From Sinorhizobium shofinae (lineage in GTDB: Bacteria > Pseudomonadota > Alphaproteobacteria > Rhizobiales > Rhizobiaceae): 64,000 nt of DNA. Positions 46,371-59,705 of this stretch are shown here, one piece after another (position 1 is the first letter of the stretch; the number at the start of each line of letters is the position of its first letter). The notes beneath the pieces are model-generated. The model was not told the DNA's origin. It made no database searches and was given only the letters and a program-made list of their open reading frames with translations. The stretch is from positions 124,001 through 188,000 of the forward strand of contig MBFK01000004.1 in assembly GCA_001704765.1 (NCBI GenBank), written 5' to 3'. The position numbers were made by a program, and so were the translations under genes.

Positions 46371-47543
46371 TTACTTCAGCGCTGCAAGACCCGGATCGCC
46401 CTGCTTCTCGAAGGTCGTGATCTCCTTGTTGTAATAGGAGCCGTCCTCGGCCTTGGTGACTTCGCGCAGATAGATGTTCTGGGTGATATGGCGAGATTCC
46501 GGATCGATCGATACAGGCCCACGCGGACTCGTCCAGGCAAGCCCCTTGACTGCATCGACCGCCTTTTGCGCGTCCTGCTCGCCGCCAGTCGCCTCGATCA
46601 TCTTATAGACGACATGCATGCCGTCATAGGCACCGACAGAGGGGAAGGAAAGCTCGGCCGGATTGCCGATTGCCTTGCCAGCCGCCTCGACAAAGGTCTT
46701 GTTTTCCGGCGAATCGTGCGAGACCGCGTAGTGGAAGGTCGTCTGTATCCCGAGCGCGGCATCGCCAAGTGCGGGTAGGTCCGATTCCTGCGTCAGGTCG
46801 CCCGGCGCAAAGAACTTGATGCCGGCGTCCTTCAGGCCGTTTTCGTTGAAGGCCTTCACGAAACCCAGCGTCGTCGGGCCGGACGGCAGGAAGGCGAAGA
46901 CCCCTTCAGCCCCCGAATCCTTGATGCGCTGCATGATCGGCGAGAAATCATTCGTGGCAAGCGGCATGCGGATCGCCTCGACGATCTGTCCACCGGCCGC
47001 TTCGAAACCCGTCTTGAAGGCGTTCTCCGCGTCGACACCCGGGCCGTAGTCGCTGACCACCGAAATGACCTTGGAGACGCCGGCGTCCTTCGCCACCTTG
47101 GCGATCGGCGTCGAGGTCTGCCAGAGCGTGAATGAGGTGCGCACGACCAGCGGACTCTTGGTGACGATTGCTGAAGTTGCGGCATTCATGATGACGAGCG
47201 GCACGTTCGCCTGCTCGAGTAGCGGCGTCACCGCCATTGCGTCGGGGGTGAAATAGAAGCCAGCGAGATACTGCACGCCTTCTTTGACAACGAGTTCCTG
47301 CGCAAGCGCCTTGGATTGGGCGGGGTCGGGTTGCGGCACGTCCCGGTAGATGACTTCGATGTCGTCGTCGCCGACCTTGCTGCCGTTCAGCGCCATATAG
47401 GCGTCGATGCCGGCCTTGAAATTCTTGCCCTGTAGAGCAAATGGACCGGAAAACGGCCCAATCACGCCGATCTTGATCGTGTCGGCTTGAGCTGCACCGC
47501 CAATTGTGAGTGCCGCCAGCGCGGCGATAATAGTCCGTTTCAT
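46371..47543 (-). CDS. Liv-type ABC transporter, binding protein (PcaM-like, probable protocatechuate)
   Basis: A 390-residue periplasmic protein. ATG 47543 has GGGAGG 7 bases upstream; the frame extends to 47570 without a site. A Sec signal MKRTIIAALAALTIGGAAQA precedes TIKIGVIGPFSG, the LivK-family start. The domain contains VPLVIMNAATSAI and YGPGVDAENAFKTGFEAAGG. S. meliloti has a Liv-type importer for protocatechuate, PcaMNVWX, controlled by PcaQ (established knowledge); this cluster has the same five components, lies next to pobA, whose product makes protocatechuate, and carries a PcaQ-like palindrome upstream. Identity with PcaM is inference. Confidence 0.85.
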   Translation of the reverse strand: MKRTIIAALAALTIGGAAQADTIKIGVIGPFSGPFALQGKNFKAGIDAYMALNGSKVGDDDIEVIYRDVPQPDPAQSKALAQELVVKEGVQYLAGFYFTPDAMAVTPLLEQANVPLVIMNAATSAIVTKSPLVVRTSFTLWQTSTPIAKVAKDAGVSKVISVVSDYGPGVDAENAFKTGFEAAGGQIVEAIRMPLATNDFSPIMQRIKDSGAEGVFAFLPSGPTTLGFVKAFNENGLKDAGIKFFAPGDLTQESDLPALGDAALGIQTTFHYAVSHDSPENKTFVEAAGKAIGNPAELSFPSVGAYDGMHVVYKMIEATGGEQDAQKAVDAVKGLAWTSPRGPVSIDPESRHITQNIYLREVTKAEDGSYYNKEITTFEKQGDPGLAALK

Positions 47544-47665
47544 TTTTCCTCCCCAGGACAGCCGGCTCACTCCGTCCGGCGCCGTCCAAAGATCAATTGC
47601 AAAACTTGATCGCCGTCAGTTTGACATGTGGAACAGTGTTGAAAAATGAAAGATAGCCCGCTCCA

Positions 47666-47683
47666 CATAACTTTGCAGTTATG
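47666..47683. promoter_or_regulatory. Candidate PcaQ binding site upstream of the Liv-type importer
   Basis: CATAACT, four bases, AGTTATG: a perfect 7-bp inverted repeat, 123 bases before the binding-protein start. The S. meliloti PcaQ site is reported as ATAACC-N4-GGTTAA, so arm and spacer lengths agree and the central bases differ. The rest of the 237-base interval 47544-47780 contains no gene. Confidence 0.55.
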
Positions 47684-47780
47684 AATCGCCCAGTTAAAGA
47701 AACGCAGGGCAAAGGGCACTCTTCAACGTTAACGCATCGATGCCCAGAAGGCACGCGCCGGGTCGGCACGAGCGGATGAG

Positions 47781-50017
<2,237 letters not shown>

Positions 50018-50078
50018 CCGTGCTCGCCCTGACTTTGTGTGTTGAAAAGACGCACGGCGCTAGTGCCCTCGCCGCGAA

Positions 50079-50792
50079 TTATTGCTTTACGAACTGCTTC
50101 TTCCACTCCTCGTAGCGCGCCTTGTTTTCTGCATTGGCCGGATAGAGACCGGGCAGAGCTGCACCGTCATTGACCTGCAGCATAATCCAGGACTCCAGAC
50201 GTTCCTGTTCGGGGGCGAGTTCGAGGATTTCATCGATAAGCGCAGCCGGGATCACGACGGCGCCATCGTTGTCTACGACGATGACGTCGTTCGGAAATAC
50301 GGCGACGCCGCCGCAGCCGACCGGCTGATCCCAATCGACGAAGGTCAGGCCTGCCACCGACGGCGGGGCGGCTGCGCCGGCGCACCATACCGGCAGGTTC
50401 GTGCCGAGGACGCCATCTAGGTCACGGACGACACCGTCAGTGACGAGCGCGGCGACGTTCTTCTTTTTCATTCGGGCACACAGGATATCACCGAAGATAC
50501 CAGCGTCAGTGATCCCCATCGCATCCACGACGGCAATGCAGCCCTCCGGCATGGCTTCGACCGCGGCGCGCGTCGACTTGGGAGACGACCAGGACTCCGG
50601 GGTCGCCAGGTCTTCACGGGCGGGCACGAACCGAAGCGTGAAGGCACGGCCGACGATCCGGCCCCGCCCGGGGTTGAGGGGCATGGCGCCACGCATCCAA
50701 ACATTGCGCAGCCCCTTCTTCAGCAGGATCGTCGTCAATGTCGCGGTTGTGACACCTGAGAGAACTTCCCTGATTTCATCATCGGTAGCCAT
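50079..50792 (-). CDS. RraA/HMG-aldolase family protein
   Basis: A 237-residue member of the RraA-like family, long enough to belong to the metal-dependent aldolase branch (4-hydroxy-4-methyl-2-oxoglutarate or related) rather than the 160-residue RNase regulator. The key motif is ALVTDGVVRDLDGVLGT (Arg-Asp near residue 123), then FPNDVIVVDNDGAVVIPAALIDE near 180. It starts 27 bases after the stop of the frameshifted SDR gene on the same strand, so the two were probably one operon. The substrate is unknown. Confidence 0.8.
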   Translation of the reverse strand: MATDDEIREVLSGVTTATLTTILLKKGLRNVWMRGAMPLNPGRGRIVGRAFTLRFVPAREDLATPESWSSPKSTRAAVEAMPEGCIAVVDAMGITDAGIFGDILCARMKKKNVAALVTDGVVRDLDGVLGTNLPVWCAGAAAPPSVAGLTFVDWDQPVGCGGVAVFPNDVIVVDNDGAVVIPAALIDEILELAPEQERLESWIMLQVNDGAALPGLYPANAENKARYEEWKKQFVKQ

Positions 50793-50819
50793 TTGGTGAG
50801 CCTTTCCAATGTCCAGTTG

Positions 50820-51591
50820 TTAGATGCTGGCGATCATCCCGCCGTCGACGCGAATGATGCTGCCCGTGACGAAGGACGACTTCGCGCTTGCCAGAAATGC
50901 GACAACGTCGCCGTACTCCTGGGGCGTGCCGTACCGTCCGACGGGGATGGATGCGGCGCTCTCGGCTGCAACCTCTCCCACGGTCCGGCCTTGGCGCTTT
51001 GCCTTCTGTTCGTCGAGGAACGTGGTCCGCGAGGTGGCAATGCGCCCGGGAAGAACGATGTTGCTCGTGATTCCGGCCCCGCCCTCTTCCCGCGCCAGGG
51101 TTTTCGACCAGCCGACCAGCGTCGACCTCAGTGCGTTCGACAGGCGGCGCAACAACACCGGACGAGGTGGACGTGATAATACGCCCCCAACCGGCGCTGC
51201 GCATGTTCGGCAGAACGCGATCCGTCAGCGCGATGACCGACAGCACCATCGACTGGAAGAACTTCGACCACTGCTCCGGCGCCTGGCCGGCAACCGTGGT
51301 CGGAGGCGGTCCTCCGGTGTTGTTCACGAGTATCGACACGTGACCGAACCGGCCCTCGATCTCCGCCACGTTGCAATCGATCCCGGAAAGGTCGGCCAAG
51401 TCCCATTGCAACGCAATGGCCTTGCCGCCGCTGCTTTCGATGCTGGCGGCGGTCCTTTTCGCAGCGTCGCCATCGATGTCGGCGACAACGACGTTCGCGC
51501 CTTCGGCAGCAAGAGAATGGGCGATCGCGCCGCCGAGCCCGCCGCCAGCGCCCAGCACGAGAGCGCACCTGTCAGCAATTCCGAAGTCCAT
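50820..51591 (-). pseudogene. Short-chain dehydrogenase/reductase, frameshifted
   Basis: ATG 51591 (MDFGIADRCALVLGAGGGLGGAI) opens an SDR with the glycine-rich NAD(P) motif GAGGGLGGAIA and NNTGGPPP. Around 51140-51158, after SSSGVVAP, the reading frame changes: the upstream frame continues into unrelated sequence, whereas the other frame gives LSNALRSTLVGWSKTLAREE and the C-terminus VTGSIIRVDGGMIASI, ending at 50820. The usual IPNLGLSNALR segment is short, so a small deletion with frame loss is the likely event. The catalytic region itself is at the break. Sequencing error cannot be ruled out. Confidence 0.85.
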
Positions 51592-51752
51592 GGTGTTTGT
51601 CTCCTGTCTGATCGGGTCGACGACCGGCCTGACCGTGCTCAGACGCCGCGAGAGAACGTCGCGTCGAATTGCAATGTCATCAGCAGATTGACACGACCCG
51701 GAACGCGGGAAAACATAAGCTTTGCCTTCTTCGAAATTCAGAGATTCTAAAT

Positions 51753-52345
51753 TTGGAAACACGCTTCCTCAAAACCTTCCTATCCGTCGTGGATTCAAAC
51801 TCGATCGCCGCCGCGGCACGCAAGGAGAGCCTCACGCCCTCCGCCGTCGTGCAGAGATTGAGAGCCCTGGAACAGGAAGTCGGAGCAGCTCTGGTTCAGC
51901 GGGCCGGTCACTCGACACGCGCCACCGAAGCGGGCCTGGCGATACTGGATACGGCGCGGCGTCTGGTCGAGGCCGCGGAGAGCATGCAGGGTCTCGCAAA
52001 TCACAATGAAGAGGTCGGAACCATCCGCGTCGGCGTCATCCATTCGATCATCACCGGCCTGCTGCCGGACATTCTTTCTGCAATGAAGGCCAGTCGGCCG
52101 GGTATTCAGGTGGAAGTCCCCGGACAGTCATCCGATATCTATGTGAGGCTGGGCGAAGCTGTCTGGATGCCGCCATCATCGTGGAGCCGCCCTTCGCGAT
52201 CCCTAAAACCGTTGTATGGCATGAACTGCGCCGGGATCCGCTGATCGTTTTGACCAGCACCACCGAAGAGGAAACCGATCCTCTCACTCTTCACAAGCAA
52301 GCGCCGTTCATTCGTTACGACCGCAAACATTGGGGTGGGCGACCG
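51753..52345 (+). pseudogene. LysR-family regulator, frameshifted and 3'-truncated
   Basis: A LysR HTH is clear at the N-terminus (ETRFLKTFLSVVDSNSIAAAARKE, then SAVVQRLRALEQEVGAAL), probably starting at TTG 51753. After SSDIYVRLGEA, near 52160, a one-base loss shifts the frame; the effector domain resumes as LDAAIIVEPPFAIPKTVVW and runs to RYDRKHWGG near 52335. There it stops matching LysR, and roughly the last 100 residues are missing, replaced by a KefB/C tail. It is divergent from the SDR gene and was presumably its regulator. It is certainly nonfunctional as it stands. Confidence 0.85.
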
Positions 52346-52350
52346 GGTGA

Positions 52351-52773
52351 CCTCAGGCGGAAACGGCCGTGCGTATCGCTGAACTCGCCAGGGCGGAATT
52401 CCCTCTGGTACCGGTGATGGCGCGCTCCTACGACAGAGGCGCCGCGCTCTCGCTGATCAAGGCAGGCGTCGAATTCGAGATCCGCGAGACGGTTGAGTCC
52501 GCCCTCACCTTCGGTTTCGCCGCCCTGAAGCGGCTAGGCGTATCCGAGAAGGAGGCGACCGAGATCATGAGCGACGTGCGCCGCCGCGATGCGCAGCGCT
52601 TCGAATTGCAGATCGCTGAAGGTCTCTATGCTGGCCGGCAATTCTTTCACGGCAACCAGCCCTCACCGACACCGCTGACGACGCCGCGGCGGGCTGGCCG
52701 TGCTGGAAACGCGGAAACCGCCGCAATACTCAAGGAACAAAGCCAACGAGAGAAACCGGCGCCGGGCCGCTGA
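52351..52773 (+). pseudogene. C-terminal remnant of a KefB/KefC-type cation:proton antiporter
   Basis: About 140 codons coding PQAETAVRIAELARAEFP, VMARSYDRGAALSLIKAG, VEFEIRETVESALTFGFAAL and DVRRRDAQRFELQIAEG, which is the TrkA-N end and tail of a monovalent cation:proton antiporter-2 protein. The preceding codon in frame is a stop (52348-52350), and no membrane domain precedes it; the sequence to the left belongs to a LysR gene. The fragment is therefore a 3' remnant placed at a rearrangement joint near 52335-52354. It has no function of its own that can be argued. Confidence 0.8.
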
Positions 52774-52850
52774 ACCGAGCCTAACGAACGCACGCGACAT
52801 GCTGCGATCTCGAGGGATGCACAGCCCCTCGCCGTCCGGCTTGGAGCGGT

Positions 52851-52886
52851 AGCTCGGGCACGGCTGGTAGGAGCCGTACCCGAGCG
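52851..52886 (-). terminator. Stem-loop after katG
   Basis: Read on the minus strand, GCTCGGGTACGGCT pairs with AGCCGTGCCCGAGC (one G-U pair) around a six-base loop just past the katG stop. There is no T-run, so it may act by stability. Coordinates are approximate to a base or two. Confidence 0.55.
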
Positions 52887-52890
52887 CCTT

Positions 52891-55640
<2,750 letters not shown>

Positions 55641-55916
55641 ATGAACACCGAGAAAATGAGAGTGCTTATTGAGGATTGCCGCAGAGACCTTTGGGACTAC
55701 CTGTCGCCCGACAGCGGTGTCAGCGACAGGGAGATAATCATTGCGCTGCTTAATCGGCTGGATGGACCGCAGGCCAAAGACGCGCTGGGGGAGGACTCCG
55801 ATTGGCGGCCGAGACCGGACGAACGAAAGCCCGGCGAGCGCACCGGCCCTGCCCAGAACGAAGCCAGACTGAGAATAATCCTGAACCGCCGCGCGAAAGG
55901 ATCAGCGCGCGCATGA
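55641..55916 (+). CDS. Small conserved-looking hypothetical protein
   Basis: A 91-residue protein starting at ATG 55641 (MNTEKMRVLIEDCRRDLWDYLSPDSG, read as MNTEKMRVLIEDCRRDLWDY); an ATG at 55629 is an alternative. The first 50 residues form a probable helical domain with REIIIALLNRLDGPQAKDAL; the rest is charged and low in complexity (RPRPDERKPGERTGPAQNEA). It resembles small proteins seen often in rhizobia, but no family name can be given. There is no signal or membrane segment. It has no operon partner. Confidence 0.55.
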   Translation: MNTEKMRVLIEDCRRDLWDYLSPDSGVSDREIIIALLNRLDGPQAKDALGEDSDWRPRPDERKPGERTGPAQNEARLRIILNRRAKGSARA

Positions 55917-56076
55917 CGATGTCAGCGAAGGGATACGGCGACGCCGACACCCGTTGCACCGGCGCGCCCATCCTCCACGAGATTCCATTTCGCCACGTCA
56001 TCGGTAATCGGCAAGGCTGACACCGTTGCTGGAGACCTCGTTGTCCACGTCAAAAGTCAATCCTGTGAGGCAGTAC

Positions 56077-56811
56077 TCAAAGAGCGGCAAAGTTTAGCCT
56101 TCTCAGGATCGGCACCAGTTGATCTCTCGCCCGCCGACGATGGGCACGGGCCGCGCTACCGGCGGCAATAGGATCGGCGGCCGCGATCGCCTGGATGATA
56201 TCCCGATGCTCGATCGCCGATTGCTTCGGGGGTGGCCGCATATTGAGTGTCAGGCGGCGCGCCCTGTGCGACTGACCCGAGACCGTGGCGGCGAGCCGGC
56301 GGATGCGTCCATTGCCGCAACGCGCGACAAGCGCGTCGTGGAATGCCTCGTCCGCATCTGCCCAGGCGTCCATGTCGCCCGCATCCAAGGCGAGTTCCAT
56401 CCTTTTCGTCAGGCCTTCGAGTTCTTGTACTACCTCGGCGATCCCGTCGCCGCCCTCGAGCGCGAGCCGTTCGGCCGCCGCGCCTTCAAGACCTATGAGA
56501 ATGTCATAGATCTCCAGCAAGTCGGACGGTGAAAGGCCTTTGACGAGGATTCCTCGCCGCGGAAGGATTTGCACGAAGCCTTCTTCCTGCAGGCGGGCCA
56601 TCGCCTCATGAACCGGCGTCCGGCTCATCCCGAGTCGTGCCGCGATCTCAACTTCCGTCGCCTGGAATCCGACCGGAATTTCGTTCGTGAGGATGGCATT
56701 GCGCAGGAAGCGATAGGCGGCGTCGGCGCGTGCTTCGCTTCCCTGCCCGGTCGGCGACTCGTCCGTCCGGCGGATACCTTCAATCTTCTGATCTCTGGAA
56801 CCTGATTTCAT
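56077..56811 (-). CDS. GntR family transcriptional regulator, FCD domain
   Basis: A 244-residue FadR-type regulator, starting at ATG 56811 (MKSGSRDQKIEGIRRTDES), 10 bases after AAGGAG; a GTG at 56832 overlaps that site and is less likely. The winged HTH covers about residues 35-95 (TEVEIAARLGMSRTPVHEAMARL), read as TEVEIAARLGMSRTPVHEAM. The FCD domain includes EAFHDALVARCGNGRI and EHRDIIQAIAAADPIAAG. It is divergent from the TctC-type gene, with tandem palindromes between them that it probably binds. The likely signal is tartrate or a related hydroxy acid, inferred from ttuC. Confidence 0.88.
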   Translation of the reverse strand: MKSGSRDQKIEGIRRTDESPTGQGSEARADAAYRFLRNAILTNEIPVGFQATEVEIAARLGMSRTPVHEAMARLQEEGFVQILPRRGILVKGLSPSDLLEIYDILIGLEGAAAERLALEGGDGIAEVVQELEGLTKRMELALDAGDMDAWADADEAFHDALVARCGNGRIRRLAATVSGQSHRARRLTLNMRPPPKQSAIEHRDIIQAIAAADPIAAGSAARAHRRRARDQLVPILRRLNFAAL

Positions 56812-56876
56812 CTGTGCGGGTCTCCTTGACACGCATCATTGACAAAAGAAGCGGCCCGTGTCTACATGTACGCCAT

Positions 56877-56900
56877 CTTGCATGCAAGCTTGCGTGCAAG
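56877..56900. promoter_or_regulatory. Tandem palindromes, candidate operator for the adjacent GntR regulator
   Basis: Two adjacent 12-bp sequences, CTTGCATGCAAG (perfect palindrome, 56877-56888) and CTTGCGTGCAAG (one central mismatch, 56889-56900), lie in the divergent promoter region, 44 bases before the TctC-type start. Such tandem sites usually bind two regulator dimers. Confidence 0.7.
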
Positions 56901-56943
56901 ACAGCAAGTGGGACGGTGGGAGCCGTCTCAAGGGAGGAAACAG

Positions 56944-57906
56944 ATGAAGAAGATTCTCACGGCGGCGCTCGCAGCTGCCTCGATGGCATTGTCGGCGCCC
57001 GCCTTTGCCCAGGAGGATTATCCAAGCAGGCCGATCACGATACTGGTTCCCGCCGCCGCGGGCGGCCCGAGCGACACGGTCGCACGACTTGTCGCCGAGG
57101 CCATGAGGGCCGATCTCGGCCAGCAGGTCCTGATCGAGAACGCAGGCGGCGCAGGCGGCTCGCTCGGCGCCGGCCGCGTGGCTGCCTCAGAGCCCGATGG
57201 CTACACGCTACTTCTCTACCATATCGGCGTCTCGACCTTCGGCGCGCTCTATCCTGAGCTCGCATACAAGCCGGGTGAAGCCTTCGATTCGGTTGGCCTG
57301 GTCACCGAGGTGCCGATGACGGTCGTCGGCAGGAAAGACCTGCCGGCTAAGGATTTGAAAGGGCTTCTTGAATACCTCAAAGGTCAAGGCGCGGGGGCAA
57401 CCTTCGGAACGGCTGGCGTCGGCGCCGTCTCTGATCTGTGCGGCAGACTGCTCGTGGAAGCGACCGGCGTTAAGCTCACGGTCGTCCCCTACAAGGGCAC
57501 CGGCCCAGCCATGACCGACCTTGTCGGCGGCCAGATCGACATGATGTGCGATCAGACCACAAACACCGTCAACCAGATCAACGGCGGCGAGATCAAGCCC
57601 TATGCGGTGACTACCAAGGAACGCATCCCGGTACTGCCCGATGTCCCGACGCTCAACGAGAGCGGCGTGAAAGATTTCGAGATCACCGCCTGGCACGCGA
57701 TCTGGGCACCCAGGGGCACGCCTGAACCGATCCGTAAGAAACTCTCTGCGGCGCTCCAGAAGGCGCTGACGAGCCAGACGGTGATCGATCGCTTCGCCTC
57801 TCTCGGAACCGCTCCGGTTGCGGCGGAGCTCGCTACCCCAGCGGCACTCGACGAACGGTTCAAGTCCGAAATCGAGCGCTGGGGCAAGCTCCTCGCTGCG
57901 AACTAA
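56944..57906 (+). CDS. Tripartite tricarboxylate transporter-type binding protein (TctC/Bug family)
   Basis: A 320-residue periplasmic protein with signal peptide MKKILTAALAAASMALSAPA (cleavage near AFA-Q). ATG 56944 follows GGGAGG by 7 bases. The mature start EDYPSRPITILVPAAAGGPSD is read as EDYPSRPITILVPAAAGGPS, and SLVVIENAGGAGGS-like VLIENAGGAGGSLGA follows; both are Bug-family hallmarks, with the binding loop PYKGTGPAMTDLVGGQID. It would deliver a carboxylate to a TctAB membrane complex. No intact TctA or TctB is in the window, only a TctA fragment further right, so this protein may be orphaned. Confidence 0.9.
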   Translation: MKKILTAALAAASMALSAPAFAQEDYPSRPITILVPAAAGGPSDTVARLVAEAMRADLGQQVLIENAGGAGGSLGAGRVAASEPDGYTLLLYHIGVSTFGALYPELAYKPGEAFDSVGLVTEVPMTVVGRKDLPAKDLKGLLEYLKGQGAGATFGTAGVGAVSDLCGRLLVEATGVKLTVVPYKGTGPAMTDLVGGQIDMMCDQTTNTVNQINGGEIKPYAVTTKERIPVLPDVPTLNESGVKDFEITAWHAIWAPRGTPEPIRKKLSAALQKALTSQTVIDRFASLGTAPVAAELATPAALDERFKSEIERWGKLLAAN

Positions 57907-57977
57907 CCTCTCACCTTCACATCGGTGGCACCGTATTGTGACGGATACGGTGTCGCTCACAAAAGAGGACCGAATCC

Positions 57978-59051
57978 ATGCAGCACTACAAGATCGCGGC
58001 AATCCCGGCGGACGGCATTGGGCCCGAAGTTATCGCGGCCGGTCTCCAGGCCTTGGAGGCGCTCGAGCGGCGCGAAGGCACCTTCAAGCTCGACGTGACC
58101 ATGTTTGACTGGGGGTCGGACTATTACAAGAAACACGGCGCCATGATGCCGGCCGACGGCCCGGAGAGGCTGAAGAGCTTCGACGCCATCTTTTTCGGTG
58201 CCGTCGGAGCGCCCGATGTGCCGGATCACATCACCCTCTGGGGACTCCGGCTGCCGATCTGCCAGGGCTTCGACCAGTACGCGAATGTCCGGCCGACCAA
58301 GGTTCTTCCGGGCATCGCCTCGCCGCTGGCGGCCGTTGGCCCTGGTGATCTCGACTGGGTCATCGTCCGCGAGAATTCGGAAGGCGAATATTCCGGCATT
58401 GGTGGCCGAGCACATCGTGGTCACCCCGAGGAGGTCGGAACGGAGGTCGCGATATTCACCCGCACTGGCGTCACGCGCATCATGCGATACGCGTTCAAGT
58501 TGGCGCAGTCCCGGCCGCGCAAGCTGCTCACGGTCGTCACCAAGTCAAACGCCCAGCGGCACGGCATGGTCATGTGGGATGAGATTGCCGCGGAGGTTGC
58601 GAAGGAATTCCCCGATGTGACTTGGGACAAAATGCTGGTCGACGCAATGACCGCCCGCATGACCCTGAAGCCCCGCAGCCTCGACACGATCGTTGCGACG
58701 AACCTCCACGCCGATATCCTGTCAGACCTCGCCGGCGCCCTTGCCGGGAGCCTCGGCGTGGCGCCGACGGCCAACATCGATCCGGAACGGCGCTATCCGT
58801 CCATGTTCGAGCCCATCCACGGCTCCGCTTTCGACATCACCGGCAAGGGCATTGCCAATCCGGTCGCAACCTTCTGGACGGCTGCTCAAATGCTCGGACA
58901 CCTGGGCGAGGCCGCAGCGGCGGCGCGGCTGATGCAGGCGGTGGAAGCGGTTACCGGCGCCGGAATCCTAACGCCCGACGTCGGCGGCAAGGCGACAACG
59001 CAGGAAGTGACCGATGCCGTCTGCGAAGCAATCCGCCGTTCCAACATCTAG
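57978..59051 (+). CDS. ttuC: Tartrate dehydrogenase / D-malate dehydrogenase family
   Basis: A 357-residue member of the isocitrate/isopropylmalate dehydrogenase superfamily. The NAD/Mg segment PADGIGPEVIAAGLQAL is at the start, PICQGFDQYANVRPTKVLPG near residue 92 and VRENSEGEYSGIGGRAH near 131 distinguish the tartrate/D-malate branch, and MFEPIHGSAFDITGKGIANP near 275 holds the cofactor loop. It decarboxylates or oxidises tartrate to feed glycerate formation. AGAGGA precedes ATG 57978. The next gene would be glycerate kinase but is broken. Confidence 0.87.
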   Translation: MQHYKIAAIPADGIGPEVIAAGLQALEALERREGTFKLDVTMFDWGSDYYKKHGAMMPADGPERLKSFDAIFFGAVGAPDVPDHITLWGLRLPICQGFDQYANVRPTKVLPGIASPLAAVGPGDLDWVIVRENSEGEYSGIGGRAHRGHPEEVGTEVAIFTRTGVTRIMRYAFKLAQSRPRKLLTVVTKSNAQRHGMVMWDEIAAEVAKEFPDVTWDKMLVDAMTARMTLKPRSLDTIVATNLHADILSDLAGALAGSLGVAPTANIDPERRYPSMFEPIHGSAFDITGKGIANPVATFWTAAQMLGHLGEAAAAARLMQAVEAVTGAGILTPDVGGKATTQEVTDAVCEAIRRSNI

Positions 59052-59079
59052 GTACTCGGCCGGACGAGAGGGAGCTTCG

Positions 59080-59661
59080 ATGCAGGCCTCAACATTCCCC
59101 CGATCCGCGGCAAGGGCGCTCCTCCTCGATCTCTTCCAGGCGGCCGTGCGGAGTGCCGATCCGATGCGCGTATAGCCGCCGTCCCTGCCCGAAAAGCCCC
59201 GTGGGCGCTGCATCGTTGTCGGTGCCGGCAAGTCGGCCGCCTTGATGGCGAAGGCCGTCGAAGACGCCTGGCCCGATGTCGATCTGTCGGGTTGTGTCGT
59301 GACACGTCAGGGCCACGCCGTCGCCGCGAAACGGATCGAGGCGATCGACGCCGGGCATCCCGTGCCGGACGCAACGAGCTTCGAAGCCGCCCGGTTCATT
59401 CCGCTGCTCACACTTGGTATCCCGGCCCATCCGGTGATGGCGCTAATCATTGGCGCCTTCATCCTGCAGGGAATCACATCGGGCCCAACCGTCATCGAAG
59501 ATCAGCCGGCACTTTTCTGGGGCATCCTCGCCTCCATGTGGATCGGCAACATCATGCTCGTCATCCTCAATCTGCCGCTCATCGGTCTATGGGTGAAGGT
59601 GCTGACGATCCCCTACCGCGTGCTCTTTCCCGCGATCGTCGTCTTCGCCTCGATTGGCTGT
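59080..59661 (+). pseudogene. Chimeric remnant: glycerate kinase (ttuD-like) start joined to an internal TctA fragment
   Basis: ATG 59080 opens a glycerate kinase of the MOFRL type (ARALLLDLFQAAVRSADPM), but TAG at 59173-59175 stops it after 31 codons; in the same frame the kinase continues as RCIVVGAGKSAALMAKAVEDA and DAGHPVPDATS. Near 59377-59395 the sequence changes to the membrane protein TctA (RFIPLLTLGIP, ITSGPTVIEDQPALFWGILA, MWIGNIMLVILNLPLIGLWV), which ends near 59661 short of its C-terminus. A deletion has joined two genes of a tartrate/tricarboxylate locus. Neither product can work. Confidence 0.85.
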
Positions 59662-59705
59662 CCTGCTCACCATCATCTTAGGCCCTTGCGCTCCGTTGCA
59701 AGCGC

